A stretch of 64,000 bases of DNA from Bacteroidales bacterium (GCA_018400955.1 JAGYLH010000005.1:1-64000), one strand, 5' to 3'. Shown: positions 1 to 10,633, counted from the first letter of the stretch. A program made the numbers and translations. The notes: a model not told the origin generated them from the letters alone.

Positions 1-1266
1 CTTATTGCCCGGGTTATCTTTCAGGTTTAATGCTTGGCTTATTGGGCCGGAAGGCAAGCTTACCTTCAGTGTGTTACTACCAAACGCTTCATCAATTTCA
101 TTTGCCAGCAATATTGAGAACTCCTCATTAAATGGCGGCAAAAACCTACTACCCGATGAAGAGTTGTATTCCCCCACAATATAGCCTTCTACCCAAATAT
201 GTTCAGTAAAAGGTGCCAAATACAATGCTCCATCAATAGTATAAGGGGCATCATAAGTACCACTTCCAATATCAGAAACGGGTGGAGTGGTGAAACTGGC
301 ATAATCAGCCCAATCGCTAACGGTATAACCCCCGCTTGATTGGCCCGGAGGAGTGATAGTGAAAGTAATGATTGGCCAAACAAAATAAGTCGTGTTGGGC
401 AGCAAATTCCAGGCATTTGTATAGTGTTGCGTAACATATCTATTATTAAAGTATCCAACTTGATCTAAATTCTCCTTTTCAGTTCCCCAATATAGCTTAG
501 TCTGGAAAAAGTATGGGCTTTCACCATGCTCAATGAGCACCCGTGCAGATCGAAAGGTAATTCTATCAATGGTGGTGATTTCAAGTTTTTGGGGTAATAC
601 ATTCAATGCATCCCCGTAAAAAACTTCCCCGTTTTCCATTTCAACAAAAGCACGAACCTTGGCCGGCTTTTCCTCCTCAAAATGAATAAAGGCATTAAAA
701 TCTGAATCACCACCCATTGTTTGGGTGACATTATAATCGACAACTTCAGGCAATTTTTCGTAGGCATAGCAAAAACCATACCTTATTACACGAGGCTCAT
801 TCCCCCATATTTTGTAGGAACCATATACCCTGGCAGTACGAAATGTTAACAGACTTATGGAATCGGTTTCAATAAAAGAAGTGCCCTCGATATCAGTTTT
901 GAATTTCAATGTATTGCCATACGCTACACCTTCGTCTGTAACTGCATATGCACGGTAATAATACGAAGTAGAGGGTAGGAGGCCATGCATGAGTGATTTA
1001 AAGTTTCCAAGGCCCCTACCATCATTGGTATGACTATCGGCAATTGTTGGTTCAGGAGTTGTGCTCCAGCAAACCCCTTTCGCGGTAAGTCGCAATCCTT
1101 CAACAGTAATTATATCGGCGCCTGAAATGGCAGATGTACTAAAGATTTCGTGTGCGACAATGGTTTCCAAAATGGGTTTGGGGTCTTCCTTTTCACACCC
1201 TTGGTTAACCGCAATAAACAATAGAATGGCAAAAACTAGCCTTCCAATACCAATTATTATCTTCAT
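1..1266 (-). CDS. Putative lipoprotein with FN3-like repeat and C-terminal DUF6359-like domain; truncated by window start
   Basis: Not in ORF track because it runs off the edge. Hand translation gives MKIIIGIGRLVFAILLFIAVNQGCEKEDPKP (lipobox-like), CWSTTPEPTIADSHTNDGRGLGNFKSLMHGLLPSTSYYYRAYAVTDEGVAYGN (FN3-like), and HIWVEGYIVGEYNSSSGSRFLPPFNEEFSILLANEIDEAFGSNTLKVSLPSGPISQALNLKDNPGNK (DUF6359-like). Confidence 0.75.
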   Translation of the reverse strand, partial: MKIIIGIGRLVFAILLFIAVNQGCEKEDPKPILETIVAHEIFSTSAISGADIITVEGLRLTAKGVCWSTTPEPTIADSHTNDGRGLGNFKSLMHGLLPSTSYYYRAYAVTDEGVAYGNTLKFKTDIEGTSFIETDSISLLTFRTARVYGSYKIWGNEPRVIRYGFCYAYEKLPEVVDYNVTQTMGGDSDFNAFIHFEEEKPAKVRAFVEMENGEVFYGDALNVLPQKLEITTIDRITFRSARVLIEHGESPYFFQTKLYWGTEKENLDQVGYFNNRYVTQHYTNAWNLLPNTTYFVWPIITFTITPPGQSSGGYTVSDWADYASFTTPPVSDIGSGTYDAPYTIDGALYLAPFTEHIWVEGYIVGEYNSSSGSRFLPPFNEEFSILLANEIDEAFGSNTLKVSLPSGPISQALNLKDNPGNK

Positions 1267-1307
1267 CTTCTTCAATTTTAGTAGTGAATATCTATCATTT
1301 TGGATGT

Positions 1308-2027
1308 TCATTCTTGTTCGGCGTAGTCAAGAATTAAAACTAAACCAAACATAAAAAACGAATCTTTAATATGCATTTGCCTAACCTTCATACTTTTGGT
1401 GAAAAACGGGGCATATTCAAAGCCAATATAGACTTGTTCACCCAAGGCAAACCCACCAGTAAGTGTAAGATAAGCCGCCAAACGCCTGTAATCACGATCA
1501 TCAAAATATACTGCAACATCATAAGGGAATGCAGTGTGAACCTGTGGCAATTTTTTGCTTACGAGATAGTCGAGGCCCAATCCACTGCCAATGTATAAGC
1601 CACCATTTGGGGGTCCTTTGATGTAGTAACGCAATGTGCTGTGTGCCGATAAAGTGGCCATATAGTAAGAGATATATTGATATTTGATTGGGTAACCATA
1701 AAAATAGTCAGGTGGTAAATCTCTTGTTTTAATGCTACTCACTCCCTTTCTTTTAATACCAACACCATAGCTCCAGACCAAATTATTTGTGAGTTCATTC
1801 AATACTGAAAACGAAAGCATCGGAAACTTTACTGGTTTACCCTTAATTGCCAAGCTGCTGGCACCATAAGGTATCCATTGTTGTTTAGCAAAGCTCCAAC
1901 CAAAAACAAACTCAGGCTGCCATTTTTCACCCTGGCCATTGGCATGGTGCTGAATAAAAATGAATAGTACCAATAAAATGGCCAGTTTTGGAAAAAATTT
2001 GCCTGACGGAAACTTGCTTGCTTTCAT
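1308..2027 (-). CDS. Hypothetical secreted/outer-membrane protein
   Basis: ORF with likely start MKASKFPSGKFFPKLAILLVLFIFIQHHANGQ (signal peptide); beta-rich pattern, Gly/aromatic alternation. Confidence 0.6.
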   Translation of the reverse strand: MKASKFPSGKFFPKLAILLVLFIFIQHHANGQGEKWQPEFVFGWSFAKQQWIPYGASSLAIKGKPVKFPMLSFSVLNELTNNLVWSYGVGIKRKGVSSIKTRDLPPDYFYGYPIKYQYISYYMATLSAHSTLRYYIKGPPNGGLYIGSGLGLDYLVSKKLPQVHTAFPYDVAVYFDDRDYRRLAAYLTLTGGFALGEQVYIGFEYAPFFTKSMKVRQMHIKDSFFMFGLVLILDYAEQE

Positions 2028-2489
2028 ATTGGATGGTTTTTGGCTCTTGCTGCAAAACAAACGACAACAATGTGTTTTGAATACGAAGCCAAATGTACAA
2101 AAAATCAAAAATAAAAATCAAATTCTTTATTGCGGCCTTGTGTACTCTTTATGATAAAGCTGTATTTAGGTTTCCTACAAAGCGCGTTAAGTTCATATAG
2201 AGTCTTATATTTTGCTGCAGCTCACCGGAGGAAATTGTAAAGCAAAAAAATACTATACAGTTTTTAGTTAAAGCTTGAATTGAGCAAATAACAATCAGAT
2301 AATGAAGCAAATATACGCGTTATGCTAAATTTTCACTAATGATTTACGAACGGGGGGAATTCAGGATTTATTTGCGCGTTTCCCTGATTTTTTGATAAGG
2401 GTTAAATTTTACTTTGCCACTTCATGTTTAAACCTTAATTTTATGCTTCTTTTTTTGTTCAATTGTGGAAATATTTAATACCGTTTAGT

Positions 2490-3485
2490 ATGACTAACTT
2501 ATCTTGCAAATATCTTGGCTTGGAACTTAAAAGCCCTATTATTGCTGCCAGTTCGGGATTTACCGATAGTGTGCAAAAAATTATCCAACTCGAAAAACAT
2601 GGCGTGGGTGCTGTGGTACTCAAATCCATCTTCGAGGAGGAAATCACACACGAATATGACAAAACCATCCGCGATGAGCAGGAAAAAACAGGACGGGAAG
2701 AATTTCTGGATTATCTGGATGTGCGCATCAGGCAAGAAAATCTGGAAAAGTATATCAACCTGATCAAGCAGGCCAAAGCCGAAACCAATATCCCCATTAT
2801 TGGTTCGGTAAACTGCACCACTGCACATGAATGGATCAGTTTTACCAAAGAAATTGAATCGGCAGGGGCTGACGCGCTTGAGCTGAATGTGTTTGTACTG
2901 CCTTCGAACCTGCGAAGCAGCAGCGAAGAAAATGAACGACGGTATTTTGAAATCGTAAAAGCTGTCAAAAAGCAAGTGAACATTCCCATCGTTTTGAAGA
3001 TCAGTTTTTATTTCTCCAACCTGGCGCAAATAATTCGGGATCTGTCACACACAGGGATTAAGGGTCTTGTGCTTTTTAATAGGTTTTACAGTCCTGACTA
3101 TGATATAGATAAGCTCGAAGTAGTCCCGTCCAATGTGCTAAGCACGGCCAATGAAATTTCCATGCCCTTGCGCTGGATTGCCATGATGTCGGGCAGGCTG
3201 GGATGTGATATTTCTGCCTCAACCGGTGTGGCTGATGGAAAATCTGCCATTAAGCTTTTGCTTGCTGGTGCTGATACAGTTCAGGTAGCCAGTGCTTTAT
3301 ATCGTCACGGAATTGGTTATATGGATATAATTCATAACGAAATCAGGGATTGGATGGAACAACAGGCCTTTAATAGCATTGATGAATTCAAAGGCAGGCT
3401 GAGCCAGGAGAAAGTGGACAACCCTGCCGTTTTTGAACGGGTACAATTTATGAAATATTTTAGCGATAAGGAAAGCATTATTTAA
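2490..3485 (+). CDS. Dihydroorotate dehydrogenase-like protein
   Basis: MTNLSCKYLGLELKSPIIAASSGFTDSVQKI...ISASTGVADGKSAIKLLLAGADTVQVASALYRHG; DHOD TIM-barrel motifs. Confidence 0.85.
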   Translation: MTNLSCKYLGLELKSPIIAASSGFTDSVQKIIQLEKHGVGAVVLKSIFEEEITHEYDKTIRDEQEKTGREEFLDYLDVRIRQENLEKYINLIKQAKAETNIPIIGSVNCTTAHEWISFTKEIESAGADALELNVFVLPSNLRSSSEENERRYFEIVKAVKKQVNIPIVLKISFYFSNLAQIIRDLSHTGIKGLVLFNRFYSPDYDIDKLEVVPSNVLSTANEISMPLRWIAMMSGRLGCDISASTGVADGKSAIKLLLAGADTVQVASALYRHGIGYMDIIHNEIRDWMEQQAFNSIDEFKGRLSQEKVDNPAVFERVQFMKYFSDKESII

Positions 3486-3486
3486 T

Positions 3487-4197
3487 ATGAACAACCTGGA
3501 AGAGAGTAAAATAAGAAAGGCGTTTAAAGCCAAAACCTGGAACGAAATTAAATCCCACGATTCCTGGTCGGTATTTAAAATAATGGCTGAGTTTGTTGAA
3601 GGATTTGAAAAAATGGCCCGAATTGGCCCTTGTGTGGCAATTTTTGGTTCAGCAAGAACAAATCCTAAACATGAATACTATCGGCTGACAGAGGAAATAG
3701 CCTATCTGCTCACTAAAAAAGGTTTTGGTATTATTACGGGAGGTGGCCCCGGTATTATGGAAGCCGGTAACAAAGGGGCACACTTTGCCGGAGGTAAATC
3801 GGTGGGAGTGAATATTGATCTGCCCTTTGAGCAAAAATCAAATCCTTTTATTGACCCGGATAAAAACATTGAGTTCGATTACTTTTTTGTCCGAAAAGTC
3901 ATGTTTATGCGCTATTCGCAAGGATATATTGTGCTGCCGGGTGGTTTTGGCACACTGGATGAATTGTTCGAGGCCATAACGCTCATACAAACCCAAAAGC
4001 TCGTGAAATTCCCCATCGTGCTGGTGAAGAAAAGCTATTGGCAAGGTTTGCTCGATTGGATTAATGATCGCATGCTCGAGGAAGGAAAAATCAGTAAAGA
4101 AGATCTGGATATTTTTCAAGTGGTGGATACCGCTGAAGAAGCTGTGAAAATTATTGAGGACTTCTACAATAAATATGCTTTGAAACCGAATTTTTAA
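3487..4197 (+). CDS. LOG family protein (TIGR00730 Rossmann fold)
   Basis: GGGPGIMEAGNKGA and PGGFGTLDELFEA motifs. Confidence 0.9.
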   Translation: MNNLEESKIRKAFKAKTWNEIKSHDSWSVFKIMAEFVEGFEKMARIGPCVAIFGSARTNPKHEYYRLTEEIAYLLTKKGFGIITGGGPGIMEAGNKGAHFAGGKSVGVNIDLPFEQKSNPFIDPDKNIEFDYFFVRKVMFMRYSQGYIVLPGGFGTLDELFEAITLIQTQKLVKFPIVLVKKSYWQGLLDWINDRMLEEGKISKEDLDIFQVVDTAEEAVKIIEDFYNKYALKPNF

Positions 4198-4277
4198 TCT
4201 GTACAAATGATTGCTGGAGATGCAACTTAACCATCTTTTGCACAGCATCTTTACTAATTTATTCAAACCCTGAAACT

Positions 4278-4706
4278 TTGAAAATTACAGAAATTCCGTT
4301 TCAAGTTGTTTCCATCGAAGATGACGGCTTTCACCTGCTTACGCAAGGTACGATCAATGGAAAAGCAGCCACCTTTTTAATTGATACTGGGGCTTCACGT
4401 TGTGTGTTCGACGAGGGCATCATTCAACAATATATGGATGAAACCATTTTTGAGGAAAACGAAAAGCTATCTACCGGTTTGGGCACCAACACCATGCCTA
4501 CAAAAATTGTTGAACTCCAAAGCATGGGCTTTGGCGACCTGTTGATTAAAGGCTATGTAGCTGTTGCCATCGATCTGAGCCATGTTACCGAATCATACAG
4601 CAACCTGGGCCTGCCCGAAATCAATGGTGTTTTGGGCAGTGATATTTTGCATGAATACCGCTGTGTAATCAATTTCAAAAAGAAAAAACTGAAATTCTAT
4701 TATTAG
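4278..4706 (+). CDS. Retropepsin-like aspartic protease family protein
   Basis: ATFLIDTGASRCVFDE active-site motif; single-domain clan AA size. Confidence 0.8.
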   Translation: MKITEIPFQVVSIEDDGFHLLTQGTINGKAATFLIDTGASRCVFDEGIIQQYMDETIFEENEKLSTGLGTNTMPTKIVELQSMGFGDLLIKGYVAVAIDLSHVTESYSNLGLPEINGVLGSDILHEYRCVINFKKKKLKFYY

Positions 4707-4750
4707 CGGGTAAATCAATGAAAATAAGGTATTTACACAAATAAAGATGG

Positions 4751-5215
4751 TTAAAAAGCCTTCATCAGATTAGCCATTTCAATGGCAGCCATGGCTGCAT
4801 CAAAGCCTTTATTGCCTGATTTGGTACCTGCCCTTTCGATGGCTTGTTCAATACTGTCAGTGGTGAGCACACCAAATATAACCGGAATTTCTGTTTCCAG
4901 GCCAACAAGGGCTACCTTTGGCTACTTCACTAACAACAACATCAAAGCGGGGTGTTGATCCCTTATTACAGCCCCAAGGCAAATAATGGCATCATATTTA
5001 CCACTTTTAGCCATCTTTTTTGCGACCAGTGGAATCTCGTATGATCTGAGCTAAATACAACTAATTTCATCATCACTGCATCATTAGCGCTTTTAGGGCG
5101 TCGATATGGCCCCGCCAAAGAGAGTTTGCTGAACTGATAAATTCATTGAAGGCGATCCTATAACAATTCCAAACTTTAATCCTTTTGAATTAAGTTTACC
5201 TTCAATTATTTTCAT
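4751..5215 (-). pseudogene. ribH: 6,7-dimethyl-8-ribityllumazine synthase, frame-disrupted (decay or consensus error)
   Basis: Minus-strand pieces MKIIEGKLNSKGLKFGIV and [49 protein letters not shown] in different frames. Confidence 0.8.
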
Positions 5216-5229
5216 GTCTGATAAATATA

Positions 5230-6435
5230 TTAGTTGTTAATATTCAGCATATGTCCCATTTTGCCCTTTTTGTTGACAGGTAAAACTGGTTTTCTTTTGT
5301 TTGATCAATCTCAATAGGTATGCCGTTCCTGCCACTTTCAGGCCAAAGCCGTAGATGCCCTGATGGTTTTCGTGGATTGTTGGTCATAAGTTTCCGAGTT
5401 CGCCAGGCGCCAATATCGGCAAGTATTTCTGCACCAATACCATATCAACGCAAATCTGACGCAAACCCAAGTGCCTCGTTGTGGCTTCTGTATCCATCCC
5501 GCCATCTTGTAAGTGATGGGCTTTTGAGCTTGTTCAACAAACCAATACCCCATCTTCCTGGCGTGCCATAACAAGATACCACGCCCCTCTTTGGCAATCG
5601 CGCATGGCTTCTTCAAGCTGTTCGCCACAGTCGCATCATACGAACCAAAAACATCACCGGTTAAGCACTCTGAATGAACCCGTACCAAAAACAGGTTTGT
5701 CTCGGTGATGTGCCCATCCACAAGTGCGATATGCTCTTCCTTTGTGATGATATCGCGATAGCCAATAACTGAACATGCCATAAGGAATAATGGGCAACTT
5801 CACTTCGATACCGCTCCACCCAGTTTCTCGTGACAGCGCCGGTATGGCAATCAGATCGGCAATAGTTGCAGAGCTTTAACGTGTTTTTCACATGGTTGTA
5901 GTTCAGGAACGCGGGCCATAGAGCCGTTTTCATTCATGATTTCGCAAATGACCCCTGCAGGGTACAAACCGGCTTAAGCCTGGCGGTCAACAGCACCTCG
6001 GTGCGGTAGCCCTTACAGGCGCCACCTTCCTTGTATTCAAGGGGAAAAATGTAGCTGGTTTATTCTTAAAGTCAGCTGCTTTAGCGCTATGGTCCAATAA
6101 TTTTTTTAATCGTAAATGCCCGCTCTTATTGAAATGCCCGTCTTGGTTTCAACGGCATCCAACCGAAACAGTAAAAACCGTTTTATGGGTGTCGGTATTC
6201 TCTGTTACCATGCCGATGGATAGTTGCTTCAACCTTTTCTTGATAATGGGCAAGCAAATGAGCCCGCCACCATGCTTGTTCATAAATTGATGGCCTCAGG
6301 ACTTCTGCTTTCCCTGCTGACCGCAATCGGGTCATAACCCTTCATTTCGCGCCTTTTGCAATACATCACAACAACAACCATTTTGCCGTTTTTGATGTCT
6401 TCCAGTGCCTCTTCTATTGTGTTGAATTTGTCCAT
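5230..6435 (-). pseudogene. ribBA: Bifunctional DHBP synthase/GTP cyclohydrolase II, frame-disrupted
   Basis: MDKFNTIEEALEDIKNGKMVVVV start; LVRVHSECLTGDVFGS of GCH II; KMGHMLNINN* end; many frame changes between. Confidence 0.8.
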
Positions 6436-6443
6436 TACTTAAT

Positions 6444-7078
6444 TTATGAATCCCATGTTCCTTTAAAAATTATTGTCAGTTCCTTGTTTTGTTTGGTGGC
6501 AGTTGGCTGGGTGAATTTTTGATGTATTTGCTCCACGGGTCGCATTCAATATTCACCGCATCGCCCGGTTTTTTAATAAGTAATGTAGTTTTGGCCCCTG
6601 TAAATGGAATAATGAAACGCTGAAACCGTTTTCATGCAGGCCCGAAGCTTGATCAGGCTAACGCCGTCGATCTTCAGAACCTTTCATGATGATGTAATCG
6701 TTGATATCTCCGGTGCCTCAATGTCGATCCAGATTGCGATGTCTTCTTTTTCTGAAGGCAATAATTTTTCCAATACCATCCAGCGACACCACCGTAATCG
6801 CCAAGCCTGTCGGTGAGTTGCATAGCTCTTTCCCGAGTTTATTTCTTCGCCAGGCTTGAGCATGCCAAGGTTTAATGCTGCTTTGTGGTTTCAGCCATCC
6901 ATCCACCTCAAGTGTTGATTCCCGGCGGTAACGATTGAGCATGCGTTGGTTACCAGATACTGTCGCCCGATTTTCAAATCGCCTAAAACTTTCTTTGCTC
7001 GAATTTTCAGGTTTGCCGATTTGGCCCCCACTTCTGCTTCCAGTTTTCCTGTTTCTTCAATTATTTCATAATAAACAT
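6444..7078 (-). pseudogene. ribE: Riboflavin synthase alpha subunit, frame-disrupted
   Basis: Pieces IIEETGKLEAEVGAKSANLKIRAK, MLKPGEEINL, MQLTDRLG, KTTLLIKKPGDAVNIECDPWSKYI recoverable in shifting frames. Confidence 0.75.
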
Positions 7079-7079
7079 A

Positions 7080-8199
7080 TCAGTTCTTTTTGTGTATACC
7101 TCTACCATGATATCTTCGTCAAAGCGTTTAACCTGCTCGATTCGCAGGGTTAAGTAAATCCGACATTTTCAGTCCCGGGCCACCGCCTGGGTGTAAAAAG
7201 CCGTTTTGCCGCCGATGAATTTGGGTTAAATAAATGCGTAAACCTTGTCGATATTCCGGCCCGCAAGGCAGAAAAATTTAGCTCCACTGCCTCCTCCAAC
7301 AGACTGTCGATTCCGGTTTCGGCAAGCTTTGAACGAGGAAAATTCAGGATCACTTTTGCCACCACCGCATCAGGCTTGGGGCAAATCATGGTTTCAACAC
7401 CTTTGTTTTTCAGTTTTTCTCATATCAAAAAGGCATACTAATTTAGGTAGTGGCAATCAGTGTTCTGGCCTGTTGGGTATTCAGGATATTGGCATCCATC
7501 GGCCTTCCGTTTGTGTAACAACCGCAACGGTTGCTCTTAATCGTAATATTCGTTTGACCTGTCGGTAAGATGGGGGTTGTCGATCCGCCATCTGGCTCAC
7601 ACCTACCAGGATGGCAGCATATCTGTATTAATTCGTACACAAAATCCCTTGATGCATTATTGGTTATCCATTTGCTGGAATTACCTGAAGAGGTGGCCGT
7701 TTTTCCATCGGTCATGGCTGTTTAAGCACCTAAAAAAGGTCTGGATTGCAGTATGAACTTGCAGAAAATCTCTGTTGATTTTCCTGATTTCCATCTTCAA
7801 GAAGGCCCACTACAGTTGAGAAATACTTGCGGATAAGGTGGTCGATTCCTTTTTGTTTACAAGTGGGTTGGGGTCGGTCATGCCCAGCTACCACGCGCGG
7901 GCGCCTTCATTGATCCTTTCAGTACAGGGTGTTTTTCCAAAATGGTTACAGGGTTCGAGCGTTACATAAAAGTGTAGCTCCTTTTGCGCTTGTTGTGGCA
8001 TGGTTAAAGGCATTGACCTCGGCATAGGGTCCTCCATATTTTCGGGTTGTGCACCATTAAATTCATCAATGATTTTTCCATCTTTAACGAGCACTGCACC
8101 AACTAGGGGATTGGGATTTACGTGGCCATAGCCTTTAAGCGACAATTGGATTGCCCTTTGCATGAATTTGATGTCCTCATTATTTTGCATAATAACCAC
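7080..8199 (-). pseudogene. ribD: Riboflavin deaminase/reductase RibD, frame-disrupted
   Basis: MQRAIQLSLKGYGHVNPNPLVGAVLVKDGKII, GGPYAEVNAFNHA, VTLEPCNHFGKTPCTERI, TGIDSLLEEAVEL in different frames; first gene after FMN riboswitch. Confidence 0.8.
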
Positions 8200-8261
8200 A
8201 ATAAGTTATCCTCCGGGGCACCGGATAGCATAGATAAATGAGGCATCACTGCCTTTAATCT

Positions 8262-8400
8262 CTTCTCCTATCCAGACTATACTGTCGGCCCAGGAATTTC
8301 ACCTGATCAGTCTCGTCAACCAGGTTGATGAGAGTCGCGGACTTTTACCGCCGGTCGGGAATTGCCAGTTTTAATGGCTGGCTCACCCTGCCCCGAAGAA
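8262..8400 (-). ncRNA. FMN riboswitch (RFN element)
   Basis: Reverse complement ...TCTTCGGGGCAGGGTG...ATTCCCGACCGGCGGTAAAAGTCCGCGA...CTGATCAGGTGAAATTCCTGGGCCGACAGTATAGTCTGGATAGGAGAAGA matches the RFN consensus; upstream of rib genes. Confidence 0.95.
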
Positions 8401-8408
8401 ATTCATTG

Positions 8409-8416
8409 CAAATTTA
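8409..8416 (-). promoter_or_regulatory. Bacteroidota -7 element TAAATTTG upstream of FMN riboswitch
   Basis: Reverse complement TAAATTTGC matches TAnnTTTG, ~10 nt upstream of aptamer start. Confidence 0.5.
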
Positions 8417-8569
8417 CAACTAAAAACTGATTTGCACGACCTGTGGGCAAAAATATTTATTACAGTAAGCGACACATTATCAATAATATAATAACTATGT
8501 TTTAAATAATAGTAAAAAATATTTAGTACTTTGTAATACATGGTACTAAAATTGTATTATTTTTGCCCC

Positions 8570-8908
8570 ATGAACACAGAAAAAACGATCTCTCAAATGC
8601 GGAAAGGTGTGCTGGAGTTTTGTATTCTGGCCATTATTTCGAAGAATAAGGAGGTGTATGCCTCCGACATTCTCATGCAACTAAAAAATGCAGAACTTAT
8701 AGTGGTTGAGGGCACCTTGTACCCTTTACTTACCCGTCTGAAAAACGATGGTTTGCTCAGCTACCGCTGGGAAGAGTCAAAGTCGGGGCCACCGCGCAAG
8801 TATTATCAGATTACCGAAACGGGTACACAATTGTTGAGCGGCCTGCAGCAAGGTTGGGATCAACTGGTTGAATCAGTGAACACAATAGCTAAGAACCATA
8901 ACCAATAA
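8570..8908 (+). CDS. PadR family transcriptional regulator
   Basis: MNTEKTISQMRKGVLEFCILAIISKNKEVYASDILMQLKNAELIVVEGTLYPLLTRLKNDGLLSYRWEESKSGPPRKYYQIT. Confidence 0.92.
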   Translation: MNTEKTISQMRKGVLEFCILAIISKNKEVYASDILMQLKNAELIVVEGTLYPLLTRLKNDGLLSYRWEESKSGPPRKYYQITETGTQLLSGLQQGWDQLVESVNTIAKNHNQ

Positions 8909-8919
8909 TATTTAATAAA

Positions 8920-10518
8920 ATGAAAAAGACATTGACAGTAAATATCAGTGGCATCGTTTTCCACATCGACGAAGATGCCTATGAGCAATTGAATCAATAC
9001 TTAAGCAGTTTAAAAAAGCATTTTGGCAAGGATGACGATTGTGAAGAAATCATTGCTGATATCGAGAACAGGATGGCTGAGCTGCTTCAGCAGAGAACGA
9101 ACGAAACCAAACAAGTGATCACGCTTGTGGATATCAATGAAGTAATTGGCTTGTTGGGACAGCCGTTCGAGATGGATGATGAAGCCGAGGGTGAGAAGAG
9201 GAAGTACAGCTATTCGACCAAGGCAAAAAGGCTGTTCCGCGATCCGGATAACCGTGCCCTTGCTGGTGTGGCGGCTGGATTGGCAGCCTATTTTGGTATC
9301 GATATTATACTGTTCAGGATTTTATTCATTGTCTTATTTTTTGCCTCGGGCGCAGGTTTGTTGATCTATATAATACTTTGGATTGTGATGCCTGAAGCTT
9401 TAACCACAAGCGAAAAGCTTCAGATGCGGGGCAAGCCAGTCAATATTTCCAATATTGAGGAATCGGTAAAAAGGGAAGTTGAAACCGTAAAGTCAAAACT
9501 GGAAGGTTATGCTGAGGAGGCACGTGCAAGCTACCACAACCAAAAGCATCATATGCACAAGGCTTCCAACAGTGTGATTGATGTTTTGGTAAAAATCGCA
9601 AGCATTATTGCCCGCATTGTTGGGATAGTGGTAGGACTGGTTCTGTTAATGATTGGTTTAGGCTTGCTTGTAGGTTTTGGAGCCATGTCAATCGGGTGGG
9701 ATGGTTTTAGCCTGTTTGAAGGCGGGCAGTTTATTCATATTTCTTTTGCCACCCTTACAGAATGGTTGCTGGCAAGCCCACTGGCCATTTCGATGGCCCC
9801 GGTCGCCCTGTTCCTGTTTTTTGGCATTCCACTTGTTATGCTGATTTATTTGGCTTTGCGTTTGCTAATTGGTGAGCATTTCAGAATTCCGCGAATTGGC
9901 AACACACTTGGTTTGGTGTGGATCGCCAGCCTGATTGGATTGATTGCAATTGGTGTTGACACATTCAGCGATTTCAAGCATAAGTCGGGGGCTTCGCAAA
10001 CAACATCAACCTTGTATTTGGACGAAGGGGAGGTGCTTCATATTAAAACATTGCCTGTTTTAGTAAAAAATCACACAAATACCATACACCTTTTCGACAA
10101 TAAATACCTTGTTGAGCATGGAAATAGTAGCGAAATGCTATACGCCTACCCCAGACTTGAAATTTTTTCTTCAAAAGAACCCCATATCAATGTTTGGGTA
10201 AATCCCATGGCATCGGGTTATTCACTTGAGGCTGCCATCGAACGTGCCGAATCAATTCATTTCGACGTCGGGCTTAACGATTCAACCATTGAAATTCCTG
10301 ACCTATTTAGTTTTAATGCCCAACACAAAATCCGCAGTCAGCAAGCACAAATTACCATCAGGTTGCCCATAGGACAGGTTGTTTATTTTGATGAAAACAT
10401 GAAGGATTTGTTGCGAAACAACCCACATAAATACTGGAAGGGATTGCCATTTGCCGGAAATTTTTGGGTAATGACTGAAAGGGGTTTGAAAATGTACAAG
10501 GATGCCGAAATTGATTAA
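8920..10518 (+). CDS. PspC domain-containing membrane protein
   Basis: KRLFRDPDNRALAGVAAGLAAYFGIDIILFRILFIVLFFASGAGLLIYIILWIVMPEA (PspC) and long C-terminal part. Confidence 0.9.
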   Translation: MKKTLTVNISGIVFHIDEDAYEQLNQYLSSLKKHFGKDDDCEEIIADIENRMAELLQQRTNETKQVITLVDINEVIGLLGQPFEMDDEAEGEKRKYSYSTKAKRLFRDPDNRALAGVAAGLAAYFGIDIILFRILFIVLFFASGAGLLIYIILWIVMPEALTTSEKLQMRGKPVNISNIEESVKREVETVKSKLEGYAEEARASYHNQKHHMHKASNSVIDVLVKIASIIARIVGIVVGLVLLMIGLGLLVGFGAMSIGWDGFSLFEGGQFIHISFATLTEWLLASPLAISMAPVALFLFFGIPLVMLIYLALRLLIGEHFRIPRIGNTLGLVWIASLIGLIAIGVDTFSDFKHKSGASQTTSTLYLDEGEVLHIKTLPVLVKNHTNTIHLFDNKYLVEHGNSSEMLYAYPRLEIFSSKEPHINVWVNPMASGYSLEAAIERAESIHFDVGLNDSTIEIPDLFSFNAQHKIRSQQAQITIRLPIGQVVYFDENMKDLLRNNPHKYWKGLPFAGNFWVMTERGLKMYKDAEID

Positions 10519-10590
10519 GATGGCAACCTGCGCATTGAGGATTATATCAGCCTTAAAAAATCGATGATTAAGGCCTATCCCGACCTTGAG
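9978..10590 (+). repeat. Left copy of duplicated pspC-3'/GNAT-5' junction
   Basis: 9978-10164 and 10507-10590 match 12375-12573 and 12724-12791; see findings. Confidence 0.85.
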
Positions 10591-10633
10591 AATCAATTAC
10601 AAAAAACGTATGCCAAAGTACTATTAAGCAGTT

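Noticed and set aside
2499-3029. Antisense ORFs within the DHOD-like, LOG, rsgA, glycosyltransferase and nif3 genes
   Set aside because: Long antisense frames are expected opposite well-coded genes; none shows recognisable motifs.
5320-7568. Small + strand ORFs across the rib region as possible novel genes
   Set aside because: The - strand carries recoverable RibBA, RibE and RibD sequence; + ORFs are shadows of disrupted genes.
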